Shown here in pieces: positions 39,283 through 49,270 of a stretch of 64,000 nucleotides of DNA; positions within the stretch are counted from its first letter, which is position 1, and each line of letters begins with the position of its first letter. The position numbers were made by a program, and so were the translations under genes. Source of the DNA: Conidiobolus coronatus NRRL 28638. Taxonomy: Eukaryota; Entomophthoromycota; Entomophthoromycetes; Entomophthorales; Conidiobolaceae. The notes under the pieces were generated by a model that saw only the letters and a list, made by a program, of their open reading frames with translations, was not told the DNA's origin and searched no databases. Location: assembly GCA_001566745.1 (NCBI GenBank), contig KQ964440.1, forward strand, positions 7,212-71,211. The letters are read 5' to 3'.

Positions 39283-40909
39283 TATTGAAAATAAACCTGT
39301 TTACAAGCATCTCTTTCGGGGATAGGATAGTCGCTATAAAAGTGCTTCTTAAGGTCTTGAATAGCTTGTACAAACCAATTCTTATAATGCATTCAGGAGC
39401 GTATATTTTTATTCGCTTAAAGCCCAAATCACTAGAGATAATTTTATATATTTACCCCGTTAACATCCGTTTTTTTCCTTCAGTATTTAAAATCACGTTT
39501 GACTTTATCGTCTAGATTTTTCTTTGAAGAGGTTTGGGGAACAAAGCTGGACCTACCAATTGACGAGAAAGCGACTGGGCATATTAGGTTGTTTTATTTT
39601 CATCGAGCTTATTAACTCACAAGATATATTAAGAGAAATGATGAAAAAATAATCGGTATTAAAAAACGCAGGTGTAGGTTTTAAAAAGACTTCCTCTTAT
39701 GATTAAATGTTGAATTAGAACTTAAGGCTGCTGCTAAAGCCGTTCTTTCAAGATTACCTATTGGTGACTTAGCAAGTAGCAGAAGCTGTGAATATGGGTA
39801 TATCTTTGAAATTTCCACCACATTATTACAGATAAAAAACAAGCGCCGTCGTTTTATAATATATTCTTAGAAATATCTACCTGATTCAACTCCTAAACCA
39901 CAGTGCTCCAAGCTAATATACTTAATACTTGTATTCAAATTCGTAATACCATTTGTGCTCTAAACAATTTGGTAATCCTTCTATTATTGATACCAAGGAT
40001 AATTTTCCATTGTGATCTTTGACATTGTTATGACCAGTTGGGCTTGCTCAGACCTTAGAATCTCTGATGTTGCTTGCGCTGAAAACTTGTATTATATTCA
40101 TCAATGAATAACCGTCGTTCGTTCTTGAAACAAATTCTAATGTTCTATTCATTTTGTATATTGACTCGTTTATTGGCCAGAGTTCAATTTGAATGTACGC
40201 TATAATATATGTTTTATCTTTGAAAATTTTGCTAAATTCAGGACTTAGCCGTTGACTTTGGTGTTTCTATTTAACGAGGATGTGTTATCTAGCTCAAATA
40301 CTTTGGACACATCCTTCATTGATTGGTAGAAAAATCGCGCCACTTCAAGAATTTTGTTAGTCGGCCCATAATTTGCAAGTATCAATTGGCTTTGGTATGC
40401 CGTCTTATGAACAGAAGTACGATATATCCGAGCTATCATCAACGCAAAGCGATAGGGTAGTATAACAAGCGTGTTCAAATTAGACAAAAGCTGCAGAGAT
40501 TCTTAATTTAAGTGGTACTCGCATATGCGCAGCTGATCCCCGAGGAGATAATTTGATGACCCAAAAGTCATGCCTCTGGAAATATTAGATTTTTATTATT
40601 AACTACTCCTACGGCAGATCAGACTAAAGAGTTAGAAGTTTAGGGTCATATCTCTGTGTATTGGCGTCATGGGCTTTGCACGCCACATTAGAAATACGTT
40701 ATTTTGCTCTAAAATTATAAAACACCCTGAAAAGACAACCAGTTCATCAAATGCTAACTTTAACAACGATAAATTTAATTCTTTGATTTTTAAGAAATTC
40801 TTTAAGTTGGCTTCCTGAACGATTGAAAAGAGTTATAGCTAATCGAGAGACTTATTAAGCAATTTGAGTAAAGCGAGGACACTTATTTTTTGACGGTCTT
40901 TCACTTTCT
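39283..40909. other. 1.6 kb without a supported gene
   Basis: Only weak ORFs occur (plus 39285-39515; minus 40245-40487 with FALMIARIYRTSVHKTAYQS). A stretch around 39830-40000 reads like decayed protein on the plus strand. Nothing is recognised. Confidence 0.4.
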
Positions 40910-41245
40910 TTAAAAAACTAATTTATCACTTTTAAGATTAGAAGATTGTATTGGTATCATAACACTTTCATCAAAGATGATATAACCATATAAACCTATT
41001 ATATCACAGATTTCTAAAAGATTTTTAAGCCTGTGGTAATATTTTATACAGAACGGCATACAAAGGGGAGTTGTAAAACCGAAAGTTTTCATTCTTACCG
41101 AATTTGTGTACTCTGAGTAAGACTCTAGTTCCATCCAACCAATATAATCAAGCTTAATGTCTCTAATAAACTTCACTAATATGTCTATATCTGTCTTTAT
41201 TCCCGTGCGTGAATCTATACTTGGAACTGCAATCATCAGCCCCAT
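40910..41245 (-). CDS. Hypothetical protein, 111 aa
   Basis: ATG-initiated and AT-rich, with LVKFIRDIKLDYIGWMELES and IKYYHRLKNLLEICDIIGLY. No family is recognised. Orphan and virus-like in texture. It overlaps the convergent MATE fragment's extreme 5' end only slightly. Confidence 0.35.
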   Translation of the reverse strand: MGLMIAVPSIDSRTGIKTDIDILVKFIRDIKLDYIGWMELESYSEYTNSVRMKTFGFTTPLCMPFCIKYYHRLKNLLEICDIIGLYGYIIFDESVMIPIQSSNLKSDKLVF

Positions 41246-41299
41246 TTTCTTCTAATCCAGCAAAGTTGACCATCGTTGTATTCTTAACTCCACAGGCAA

Positions 41300-41700
41300 A
41301 ACCTTTTCCAGAAGCTCTTTCAGCTCCAGCTTTAGTGAGTGGTGATTTAGGTCCTAACTACGCTTATAAAGATTACTATGGAGAGTTAAAAGTTTTGTTG
41401 GGGTTTGTGTTTCCTAACATTACAACTCTAATTCTTACCAATTTGCTACCTATGTGGAGTTCTTTTTCTTTGGGGAAACCAAATTTCTTCTTAATGGGTA
41501 ATATTATAACTTATATGAAGTGGATGTTAATTGGATTATTCCCTACACCTGTATTTGAGTGTTTGAAGAGATATTTGCAAACGCAAGGGATTTTTAAGGC
41601 TCTTTCTCATATCCTATTGCTCGTTACTCCATTTGGAATTATTCTGAATTACTATTTAACTCTTAATCCCGCAACGACTAGACAACTTTGGTTGTTGGAG
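41300..41700 (+). pseudogene. MATE-family transporter fragment
   Basis: The plus frame has FPNITTLILTNLLPMWSSFS, then MGNIITYMKWMLIGLFPTPV, then FECLKRYLQTQGIFKALSHI and LLVTPFGIILNYYLTLNP. FE-LKR-LQ-QGI-KA is the TM4-5 signature of eukaryotic MATE drug/cation antiporters (Erc1-like). The N-terminal helices are partly missing and everything after TM5 is lost, so about 130 of roughly 550 residues remain. Confidence 0.75.
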
Positions 41701-41739
41701 GGAGACGGGGTGTCATCATTGCAGCACAACTTCCTTTAA

Positions 41740-42109
41740 AGTTAGGTAGACTTTTAAGTTGAATTGAAAGGCTATAATTCTACTGAGTAAAACAGCCCCA
41801 ATAGGCAAAATTGTCATAGTTAACTCATTGAATTCAGCCTGAACAAGCCAGTGGTTGCAGCCTGTATCACAAGTAAAAGCATAGGCAAGATTTAAAGAAA
41901 CAAACGCACGCCAAGATAGTATTATTATCAAATTATATTTTTTTAATTAATATGTAAACAAAAAACAATAACAAACAAAATATTGAAAATAACACCGATA
42001 ATATAATGATGTTTGTTCTAAAAATACTGTTTCTTTTTCACATTAACAAACATATTTGAATAGCTGTAGATGATATAAATTAAATTATCATTTCAAATTA
42101 AATTAAATA
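41740..42109. other. AT-rich spacer
   Basis: Only a minus-strand hydrophobic ORF (41716-41931) with a signal-like start. Nothing is recognised. Confidence 0.3.
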
Positions 42110-42487
42110 ATGGGTGCAACACAATCCGCACAAAAGAAGTAATGGATGCAGCAAATTGTAGATCAATTGGAAATGCATGATGAAGAAGTATTCATGGTCA
42201 TAGCCTCGGTAGAACAATTGAATGAAATATATATGGATGATTTAGATCCGCAAAAAAGAGGGACAGCTGTTACAACATCATTAGATGAACATGACAGGTT
42301 CGTAGTTTTTGGTGATGGCTGTAGAATTGTACAAAGATGTGTGTCACCAATTGATAGTTTGGAATATATTGTAATCGCTGCTAAATGCAATACATGTATA
42401 AAAGTTGGGGAAGATCATGCTTTTAAGGGTAATTATACAAGATGTCTCAGGGATTGTTGTGGGAAGGGGCGCACTTTTTATATATAA
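42110..42487 (+). CDS. Unknown protein with N-myristoylation-like start and an in-frame stop
   Basis: The ATG at 42110 opens MGATQSAQKK, a plausible N-myristoylation signal, then a TAA. The same frame resumes immediately as WMQQIVDQLEMHDEEV (ATG at 42146) and runs 113 codons, with VIASVEQLNEIYMDDLDPQK and a Cys-containing end (CNTCIKV, CLRDCCGKG). The functional product is either the 113-residue protein from 42146 or none. No family is recognised. Confidence 0.4.
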
Positions 42488-42494
42488 GCATCAA

Positions 42495-42584
42495 ATGTTT
42501 AGATATTACGTATGTGTATTACTACTAGCCAAAGTAGTCTATAGTTGTCCAACTACAATAATGGATGATCCTTACGATCTTTGA
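42495..42584 (+). pseudogene. Signal-peptide stub
   Basis: ATG, then MFRYYVCVLLLAKVVYSCP (a good signal peptide), ten residues and a stop. Resembles the stub at 17543-17629: a secreted-protein gene reduced to its first exon or truncated. Confidence 0.35.
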
Positions 42585-43711
42585 ATGTCTCAATTCCTAA
42601 AAACGCTAACCACGAGTAAATTTTAATTGAAACTGTCTCTTGAAGTAATAGGTCAAAAATTGTCCCCTTGGTAGCCCCGCTCCGCATCCAAGAATATTAA
42701 GTGAAAGATACTCTTCCTATGCCTCTTCAACTATATATATTCTTGAGTTCCCCTTAAAGATTTCTTACTATCCCTACTATGGTATCTAGGTCATCTGACA
42801 TATCCAGTTGTCCATGTGAGGTCATTGTAGCATTTAGAGTATCATGATGTTTACGTTCGATTACTAATACGCGTTCCTCATCGAGCACAATTAGTTGAAA
42901 TATACTTCATCTTTGCCTGTTATTCTTATAATCTTATTGACAACCCCAGTCACATTAGTATGATAACTATCACGACCCTGTAGTCTATATCTTGTTATCA
43001 ATTCTCTAATAAATCCATGAAAATTTACTATTGGTATCAAGTTTATTTTTTAGATTATATTTAAATTAGTTTAGAAGACCTCATTTTTTTCGAATAAGAA
43101 AAGGTGCAGGAACAACCAAATAAGCATCTGAATAGGGGAATTATCCAAGATAGTATCAATTTATTTGCTGATGTATTTTTTCTTGATAAAAGGAGCAAAG
43201 AATTTTGCAATGGCTGGAAAGAAAGTTCGTGTCATGAATATTTCATCATACAATATAGTAACATCTAGCAAAATACCGTCTTTCAATGTGTAAAGGTTTT
43301 GAATCTGAATTGAGACTTATTCCTGGATTTCCACTATTATCCAGCCAAATATAACAAATATAGTTCAATTATCTGTAGAATAAATGGTGATATTTATTAA
43401 AAGAGCTAGATTATTATATTAAGTCTGAAAACCTTGGATTCGGAATTCGTTACTTTATATACAAGTAAGCCGATGGGTAAATAAGTTTGATAGTCTAATT
43501 TGAGAAATATTCGAAGTAGATCGTGTGTGTGGTAAATTCGAATCGTTAACGATTTACACAATGTTATTATTTTCTATTGTAGTTGTTATATATTTCAAAA
43601 TATTTTGTAGCTTGAATGTCATTACACATTGCACGACCTGGTCTTGGCTGTACCGGATGGCCATCTGCTCCCGACCAATTGTCGTACGTAGGGATGTACA
43701 TGTAATGGGTG
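42585..43711. other. 1.1 kb, decayed minus-strand coding only
   Basis: On the minus strand, LIVLDEERVLVIERKHHD (about 42830-42880) followed by SHGQLDMSDDLDTIVGIVRN reads as protein, and another piece near 43240-43290 reads LKDGILLDVTILYDEIF. No family is recognised and no intact ORF is present. Confidence 0.35.
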
Positions 43712-44167
43712 CTAGTCTAAAATACGTCTCATAACGATATTACATCTAACATAATCAGGATGTTGACCTAAATGAGCAGTCACAAAGCCATGTTTCTTAT
43801 ATAAATTAATAGCTGGCACCAGATCAGTGTTGCATAATAGCATTATACTGGGATATTGTTTATTTTTGGCCCATTCTATACATTTATCTACTAATAAGCT
43901 AGACAACTTCTTCCCTTTATAACCATCATCTATAGCTAACTTACTTAATTCACATTCATGATCACGGGGGATAATGGCTATAGTACCAATAACTTTATCT
44001 TCATCTATAAGAAAGAATATCTCTCCTCCTATATTAATTATACTCTCTTCTGGATTATCTAATTGTTTAATATCTGATTCTTCTACTTTAAATAACTCAG
44101 TGAGCCACTTTAAGTTTAATCTTTTAAAGTCTTCTTTATAATTGCTATTCCAATTACTTACTCTCAT
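43712..44167 (-). CDS. GNAT acetyltransferase
   Basis: 151 residues with an ATG start. The core is IFFLIDEDKVIGTIAI, then CELSKLAIDDGYKGKKLSSL (acetyl-CoA-binding motif A, K-G-K-L-S-L), then CIEWAKNKQYPSIMLLCNTD and AINLYKKHGFV (motif B). Compact single-domain plan, closest in texture to bacterial GNATs. Not related in detail to the GNAT at 37686-38150. Substrate unknown. The ORF is intact. Confidence 0.88.
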   Translation of the reverse strand: MRVSNWNSNYKEDFKRLNLKWLTELFKVEESDIKQLDNPEESIINIGGEIFFLIDEDKVIGTIAIIPRDHECELSKLAIDDGYKGKKLSSLLVDKCIEWAKNKQYPSIMLLCNTDLVPAINLYKKHGFVTAHLGQHPDYVRCNIVMRRILD

Positions 44168-44329
44168 ATTTGTTTAAATAAATCCACATAATTTAATTAA
44201 AAAGAAATTAAGTTATCTTGTTGATAAGTATAAAAATTACGATACTGTTTTGAGTATTGAGGTTGCTTTTCATTTACATTTTGACACTGGAATGCTGAGG
44301 CTTATGCCATTTCGAGGTGGTCTCCAAAA

Positions 44330-44530
44330 TGATAAACCGAATGTTGACTAGTTAATGATCAGATAGTATACCCGGCATATTTTCAATGTATATATTTCGA
44401 AATTGAGGTTTAATAAAATTATTTATCAGGATCCTGTCTAATCTCGTTTTGGAGCTGGAGCTTGTGCAGTATCTTGTAAATCTTGGGTGGTTATTGCTAT
44501 TGGGCGTTCTACCTGTATCAAAAAGACCAT
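44330..44530 (-). mobile_element. LINE endonuclease (APE-type) C-terminal fragment
   Basis: The minus frame reads RYGLFDTGRTPNSNNHPRFT, then SSSKTRLDRILINNFI and, after about 15 residues, MPGILSDH. The order T-----S-S-RLDRI--- and then SDH is the end of the APE endonuclease domain of non-LTR elements, where the SDH histidine is catalytic. It is a short dead copy. It could belong to the same Tad1-like family as the reverse transcriptase scrap at 13950-14330. Confidence 0.5.
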
Positions 44531-45274
44531 ACCTTCTAGTGCCCAGAATTTAATAGCTTAAATTCTCCAGGCGCGTACTCCCTAATATTCTCAGCTGGCT
44601 CGGTTGCTGTTTCCTTGTTTTTCATAGATGACTCCTCTGCCGAAAGTGGTGTATCAGTCATTAAGTTCTATAATTGACTATTATAGGGCGAATCAGTAGC
44701 AGTAATTCATAATAAAGATACTCAGGGTAACCGTCTGAGCTGTAAAACAAGTTGGCTCTACTGTAAGCAATATAAGCATAGATAAGAATAATAATATGCT
44801 GATTGTAGAGTTTTAAATAGTAGACTCTCTTCCGTAGAAATATATACTTATGTACTAATTTTGTCATAATTACTATATGATAGTTAAAGAATGATGATAT
44901 TACCCAATCTATTCGTCATCAATTCTATTAACTCTTCAGTGATTTCATGCCCAGGATGTTGAATACTATAAAAATCCATAATTAATTTTCTACTCTCAGT
45001 TGATTAGTTTGACCAACAAATATTTTTTTAGTATTAGCAAGTATACCATCCAGTTTAAATAGAGCTATTACTCCTGACCAAAACTACATAAATCAATAGT
45101 GCATGAAGTAGTTGTCTCCCACCTGCGGCCTGATTTGTTTGTCTAACTAACCCTCTTCGTCTATTATATGGTGCATTAAGGGTACTATTATTATCTCTAA
45201 GCGATATATTCACCATTCTTGTGGCTAAATTTGTAGTTCAGTGGATAGTTTTAAAGTTTAAAGTAAATATTTAA
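44531..45274. other. Decayed stretch between LINE scrap and the 464-aa ORF
   Basis: It contains two small minus-strand coding-like pieces: 44536-44661 (starts MTDTPLSAEESSMKNKETAT) and about 45060-45220 (MVNISLRDNNSTLNAPYNRR). The family is unknown, and there is no intact gene. Confidence 0.35.
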
Positions 45275-46669
45275 CTATTGCCACATGCCAGATGACAAAG
45301 CCCAATGCACTTGTCTATCACGGCGAGAGGACAAAGGCATAGTATTTAATTGATTCAACATACCACGACGACGCATAGCTATTGACGTTTTGCTTGCATT
45401 TGGAGATGAAAAACCATAGACAGCCAGTTGTATACCAACACCTATCCCCAACATCAAGTTCCCATTATCTAGAAACGCTACAGGTAGCTTTGTACCTTTT
45501 TGGAATGTATATGAAGTTAAAATGTCAGACGACCAATTACCTAGTTCAATAACACACTGGTGGGCCCAACCGCCCCCCGAGACACAAAACAAAGCTAGTA
45601 ACTCAGGGTCCACACCATCGGCCTCAGCTATACCTGAACCACATTCATCCCACATCTTACTGGACATTGTTGTTATCACGTAGATGTGTGCTAATAAGCG
45701 AGCAATGTCAGACATACCATGATTAGTGAGCCAATCTAGAGCACGCAGATGGCCTGTTGTTTCGACTAGCTTTATAGCTGAGAATGCTGGATCAACTACG
45801 TCTACACCAGAGTTCATCCCTGCGTTATTATGACCCCAAGCTGTTTGACGCTCACTGGCCATTGTACAGTATTGCAGATAATCGATCATCATGTCTACTG
45901 GACATTTAGTCTTGATGCAAAATTGTGCAGCTGCGCAACCACTAAGGTCAGACGCGATCTCAAGACACAGTGTGTCGTACCCGAATCCAGTAGGGCTTCT
46001 TTGCGAGTCTGGTACTTCACTCAACCAAAGTAACAAATCCTCAGTATGAGCTACGTCTAACGCTTTGATTACTTTACACGCTTCTACCGGTTTGTCAGTA
46101 ACATCACACTGTGCTAGCCATTCGATATTTTTACAAATGCCGTAACTAACCACACTACGCACAGTACCGAACATAACGTAGTCTATAGCTTCAGTGCCGT
46201 CTTCACGTAAGATTGTCCTTACAGCACTGGTTAAAACTCTATTGATTGCATAGATGCAGTCTCCCCAGAGTTCCATATACATGCTGTTTAAATTACCGCC
46301 TGTGCATGTAATGGCCAGCAACTCCCCCCATCTGTCTAACTTTCCGACAGGCATCTCTTGTTTGCCATGGCGGTATGCGATTGTTACAGCTACCATAAGA
46401 CCTCGTAATTTGTACACAGCCAATATCCTAGGCTTTGTATCACTACCATATTCATGACAATGTCTACAGAGATGTGCAGCACGATTACGTATTAGATTAG
46501 CATGTTCCTCTGAGACAGGTATTGAGTCAACCTGTTTACAAACACATTTACCATCTTTGAATGGGTAGTAGATATTCTTAGCGATACACTCTAGCACATA
46601 GTAAGCGTCCCGGTAAGTGTTATCGTACACACCACTGATGATATCATAGATATGATTTACCTCTTCCAT
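45275..46669 (-). CDS. 464-aa orphan protein of distinct composition, possibly RNA-virus derived
   Basis: A single intact ORF with an ATG start and visibly higher GC and different codon choice from its AT-rich neighbours. The protein is globular, mostly alpha-helical and rich in Cys, Gly, Ala and Met. It has a conserved-looking centre (CIKTKCPVDMMIDYLQYC, GHNNAGMNSGVDVVDPAF) and a basic C-terminus (SIAMRRRGMLNQLN, SSRRDRQVHWALSSGMWQ). There is no signal peptide, membrane segment or enzyme motif. Size, helicity and isolated, compositionally foreign status suggest an integrated capsid or nucleoprotein gene of an RNA virus. This is inference only. It looks whole. Confidence 0.4.
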   Translation of the reverse strand: MEEVNHIYDIISGVYDNTYRDAYYVLECIAKNIYYPFKDGKCVCKQVDSIPVSEEHANLIRNRAAHLCRHCHEYGSDTKPRILAVYKLRGLMVAVTIAYRHGKQEMPVGKLDRWGELLAITCTGGNLNSMYMELWGDCIYAINRVLTSAVRTILREDGTEAIDYVMFGTVRSVVSYGICKNIEWLAQCDVTDKPVEACKVIKALDVAHTEDLLLWLSEVPDSQRSPTGFGYDTLCLEIASDLSGCAAAQFCIKTKCPVDMMIDYLQYCTMASERQTAWGHNNAGMNSGVDVVDPAFSAIKLVETTGHLRALDWLTNHGMSDIARLLAHIYVITTMSSKMWDECGSGIAEADGVDPELLALFCVSGGGWAHQCVIELGNWSSDILTSYTFQKGTKLPVAFLDNGNLMLGIGVGIQLAVYGFSSPNASKTSIAMRRRGMLNQLNTMPLSSRRDRQVHWALSSGMWQ

Positions 46670-46911
46670 TTTTAACTATTCAAAAATTACATTCAATTTT
46701 TATTTTTAAATGGCTACATCTCTCATCCTTCAAGATTTTATTAAACAGAAATAAAATCATTTAACTTCTGGTTCTCAAATTTTATTTATTTGTAAAAAAA
46801 TACATAATTTAAAGAGTTTACCACTACTCTTTTGGCTTAAATCTAAATTGACACTAGGAATTACTGTTTCCATTTTATAAAGCATTATATCAATGAAGCA
46901 ATCAAAATCTT

Positions 46912-47427
46912 CTATTTCATTGTCACCCAACAGATCAACTTTCCTATAAAGACAGAGCAATGTTTCATTTTACGTGATATCGCTATCTTAAAACCTCTGT
47001 TCTTGTTTTCCAAAATTTCTAATAAAATTAAAACATAGTTATTTTTACGCATACTACTACCTGAGAGTTCACCAATGTGGGGTAGGAGGTCGAAGCAAGC
47101 TACAGTTTCGCCATCAAGGTTGAGTTTCATATAAAAAGGTTTGAACTCGTTAGGATAATCTGTTACGAAGACGGCTGATTTGCAGTATTCTTGAGCTAAG
47201 TACTTCTTGTGCTCGGATTGTAAGCTTAAACCCCATTCTACAGGGTGCTCAAATTTTACTCCTGAAGCTTGTAAGATTTCCATAGCTTTTGTATAAGCCT
47301 CGAGTCTCTCTAAGAGGGTTTTGATATAAATTTTGGAAAAGAATTGAAGATCTGATTGATTATCATTTAAGCATTGCTTAATACTGCCCTTTACAGAATC
47401 TTCACAAACTTGAGTGAGTTGAACCAA
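46912..47427 (-). pseudogene. DED81: Cytosolic asparaginyl-tRNA synthetase fragment
   Basis: The frame reads LLERLEAYTKAMEILQASGV, then VEWGLSLQSEHKKYLAQEYC, then AVFVTDYPNEFKPFYMKLNL and DGETVACFDLLPHIGELSGS. This matches AsnRS (WG-DLQSEHERYL, VTDYPK-IKAFYM, DG-TVA-MDVL-P-IGE-IGGSQRE) across class II motif 2 and its lead-in. Invariant residues are altered (FKPFYM for IKAFYM, ELSGSSMRKN for EIIGGSQRE) and the sequence degenerates afterwards. The N-terminal domain and motif 3 are absent. Confidence 0.88.
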
Positions 47428-47479
47428 GTTGTCAATAAATGGTACCTATGCTTCACACATTCAAAACTCAGCCAAATGC

Positions 47480-47698
47480 CTAAGTCTTTTTATTTTCAGC
47501 TCTAAAAGCGGGGTTTACCAACTGGGTTGAAAAGTTAAAGGATTCAGCTTGGTTGGATTTACGGTCCTTTCTTCTCATTTTAGCCAAAGCTTTCTCCCTC
47601 TTCTTGGATCTAGGCTTTGTCTTTTTATTAATGGTAGATTGATAGTCCAGTTTACGGAGGTCGATATCCCTCATCGTCAGACTCTTCCTTTTGCTCAT
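47480..47698 (-). CDS. Small basic protein, perhaps a nucleolar-type fragment
   Basis: 72 residues with an ATG start: MSKRKSLTMRDIDLRKLDYQ, then KKTKPRSKKREKALAKMRRK and DRKSNQAESFNFSTQL. Very lysine/arginine-rich, as in ribosome-biogenesis factors, and with normal host codon use. No family is assigned. It could be whole or the C-terminal part of a longer gene. Confidence 0.4.
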   Translation of the reverse strand: MSKRKSLTMRDIDLRKLDYQSTINKKTKPRSKKREKALAKMRRKDRKSNQAESFNFSTQLVNPAFRAENKKT

Positions 47699-47769
47699 TA
47701 TTGCCGCCAGAAGAAGAGGAGCACCCTCAACTTATTTACTTTTGCATGCTAGAAACCAACTATGACTTA

Positions 47770-48057
47770 GGCAACAAAGTTCAAGAACCCTCAGCTTGCT
47801 GCGGAGCCGCCCTCTAATTCGTATACTATATCTACTGCACCCATTCTTCGGTTAACTCTATCGGGGATTAAGAGCATATTGAGACCCGAAACTTTTTATA
47901 GAAATAAGGTCACCAATGAAGAGTTCAAGATACGAACAGGGGGTGAGTTAACCAAATATATGGATGAACGTGTGGTGCAGGGGGAACGATTTGGTTTTGA
48001 GCTGTTTGACTTCAAGTGTAGTACAGATAACAGAAAGCAACGATTAGCTATGAGTAA
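47770..48057 (+). CDS. Unidentified ORF truncated by a retroelement scrap
   Basis: The frame is open from about 47770 with no early ATG, reading APILRLTLSGIKSILRPETF, then RTGGELTKYMDERVVQGERF and FDFKCSTDNRKQRLAMSKLL. It then joins the reverse-transcriptase scrap. Coding-like, family unknown. Confidence 0.35.
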
Positions 48058-48168
48058 ACTTCTCAATATGGTAATATTTTTTAATTACTTTACCTTCAAT
48101 AACAACACATATAAAGAAATATCTGGTGTTGCAATGGGCACTCCCTGTGCCCCATCATTTCAATATTA
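48058..48168 (+). mobile_element. Penelope-like element reverse transcriptase scrap
   Basis: Reads NYFTFNNNTYKEISGVAMGT and then PCAPSF, the RT motif of Penelope-like retroelements (YF-FN---Y-QI-G-AMG-P-AP). Only about 35 residues remain, fused in frame to an unrelated ORF on its left. Confidence 0.7.
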
Positions 48169-48244
48169 AGCCCTAATGCTTTTGCTTGCGTCATTAATTT
48201 TAATATAGTAAAAATCTCCAACAATCTAGGTGCTGTCTCCCTGG

Positions 48245-48452
48245 TTATTATTATCTTCAATCCTACAAGGGTGCTCAAAATCAAGTTAAGGACTGTACTC
48301 TTCGTGGTCTCCTCGACTTTGAAAAAGCTACTCCTGTTCCTATTGACGAAGTCGAACCTTGGACTAACATTGTTAAGCGTTTCGTCACTGGTGCTATGAC
48401 TTACGGTTCTATTTCTTATAAAACTTACACTGCTTTAGCCGCTGAATATTAG
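48245..48452 (+). pseudogene. GLT1: Glutamate synthase (GOGAT) fragment 1
   Basis: Reads [20 protein letters not shown], then [20 protein letters not shown], then a diverged tail to a stop. This matches the linker entering the FMN/glutamate-synthase domain ([24 protein letters not shown]). About 60 of about 2,100 residues remain. A second GLT1 scrap lies at 54490-54635. Optimised host codons indicate a recent copy. Confidence 0.9.
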
Positions 48453-48733
48453 AGAAGGATCAAAGATGAAATTTCCTAAAATGTAGGATTTATCAATGTT
48501 ATTAACCACATCTGTTATTATTGCATTTACTCTAATATCATCAAAAATTTTTAGCATATATTTTTGGCGCCTTATCTTTATAAAGCTGTTATTTCTGTAA
48601 GAACACATTGCAAAATACCTAAATCTAACACCTCTAAATGCTATGAATTTTCTTCTGTGTCTTTTAAAGATGTCTTTTATTCTATCTTTATCATTGCAAG
48701 CAATGCTCTCTTTCAAGTTATTAAAAAAGTTTT
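48435..48733 (-). other. Orphan coding piece adjoining the 48734-49270 ORF
   Basis: The minus frame without ATG reads FKRHRRKFIAFRGVRFRYFA and FDDIRVNAIITDVVNNIDKS. It directly follows the ORF at 48734-49270 and may be the rest of the same virus-like gene. Treated as a fossil. Confidence 0.35.
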
Positions 48734-49270
48734 TTAATCACTAGTCTCATCATTAATTTTTTCTATAACGGAATTGCTGCTGCTTAAGATATCTCTTACT
48801 TCAGAAATTGTTATAGGCTGTAGGTTAGTTTGCAGACATATTGTGTCTGATAAAAACAACATCTTCAAATCGCATATATAATTATTTTCATCATAATTTT
48901 GTTTGAAATAGTAGTTTGATTCTTGCACTCTCACTAATGAGAAATGATAGATGTAATCCGATATATTCGTATTACCTATTAAATCGATATCCCCTGCAAA
49001 TATGGTACAGTGATTTGCACAGAAGTCAGCAGTTATGTCAGAAAAGCAGAAAACAATCTCATCTTCTGATACCTCTGAACTACTCTTTTTGATTAAGAAA
49101 AAATTCCCTGAATCATTACCCTTAAGATATCTTCCTATTGCTTTCATGTAAGTACTGGAATGTGCATTACCATAAAATCCAGATTTTACACTTATGATAT
49201 CTGATAATCTATTATCTATGGATTTAAATAAATTCGTTAGAAATGTTTTATTTGTCTTTTTAAACACCAT
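48734..49270 (-). CDS. Hypothetical protein, 178 aa, virus-like orphan
   Basis: ATG at 49270. AT-rich, with FKSIDNRLSDIISVKSGFYG, YLKGNDSGNFFLIKKSSS, then EIVFCFSDITADFCANHCTI and FAGDIDLIG. Alternating beta-strands suggest a compact domain. No family is recognised. Composition resembles the other minus-strand orphans in the 38.9-54 kb region. Confidence 0.4.
   Translation of the reverse strand: MVFKKTNKTFLTNLFKSIDNRLSDIISVKSGFYGNAHSSTYMKAIGRYLKGNDSGNFFLIKKSSSEVSEDEIVFCFSDITADFCANHCTIFAGDIDLIGNTNISDYIYHFSLVRVQESNYYFKQNYDENNYICDLKMLFLSDTICLQTNLQPITISEVRDILSSSNSVIEKINDETSD

Noticed and set aside
42645-43300. Possible third copy of the virus-like orphan family (LKDGILLDVTILYDE resembles a segment of the 53 kb copy).
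   Set aside because: The order of the similar pieces does not match the other two copies and the similarity is too short.
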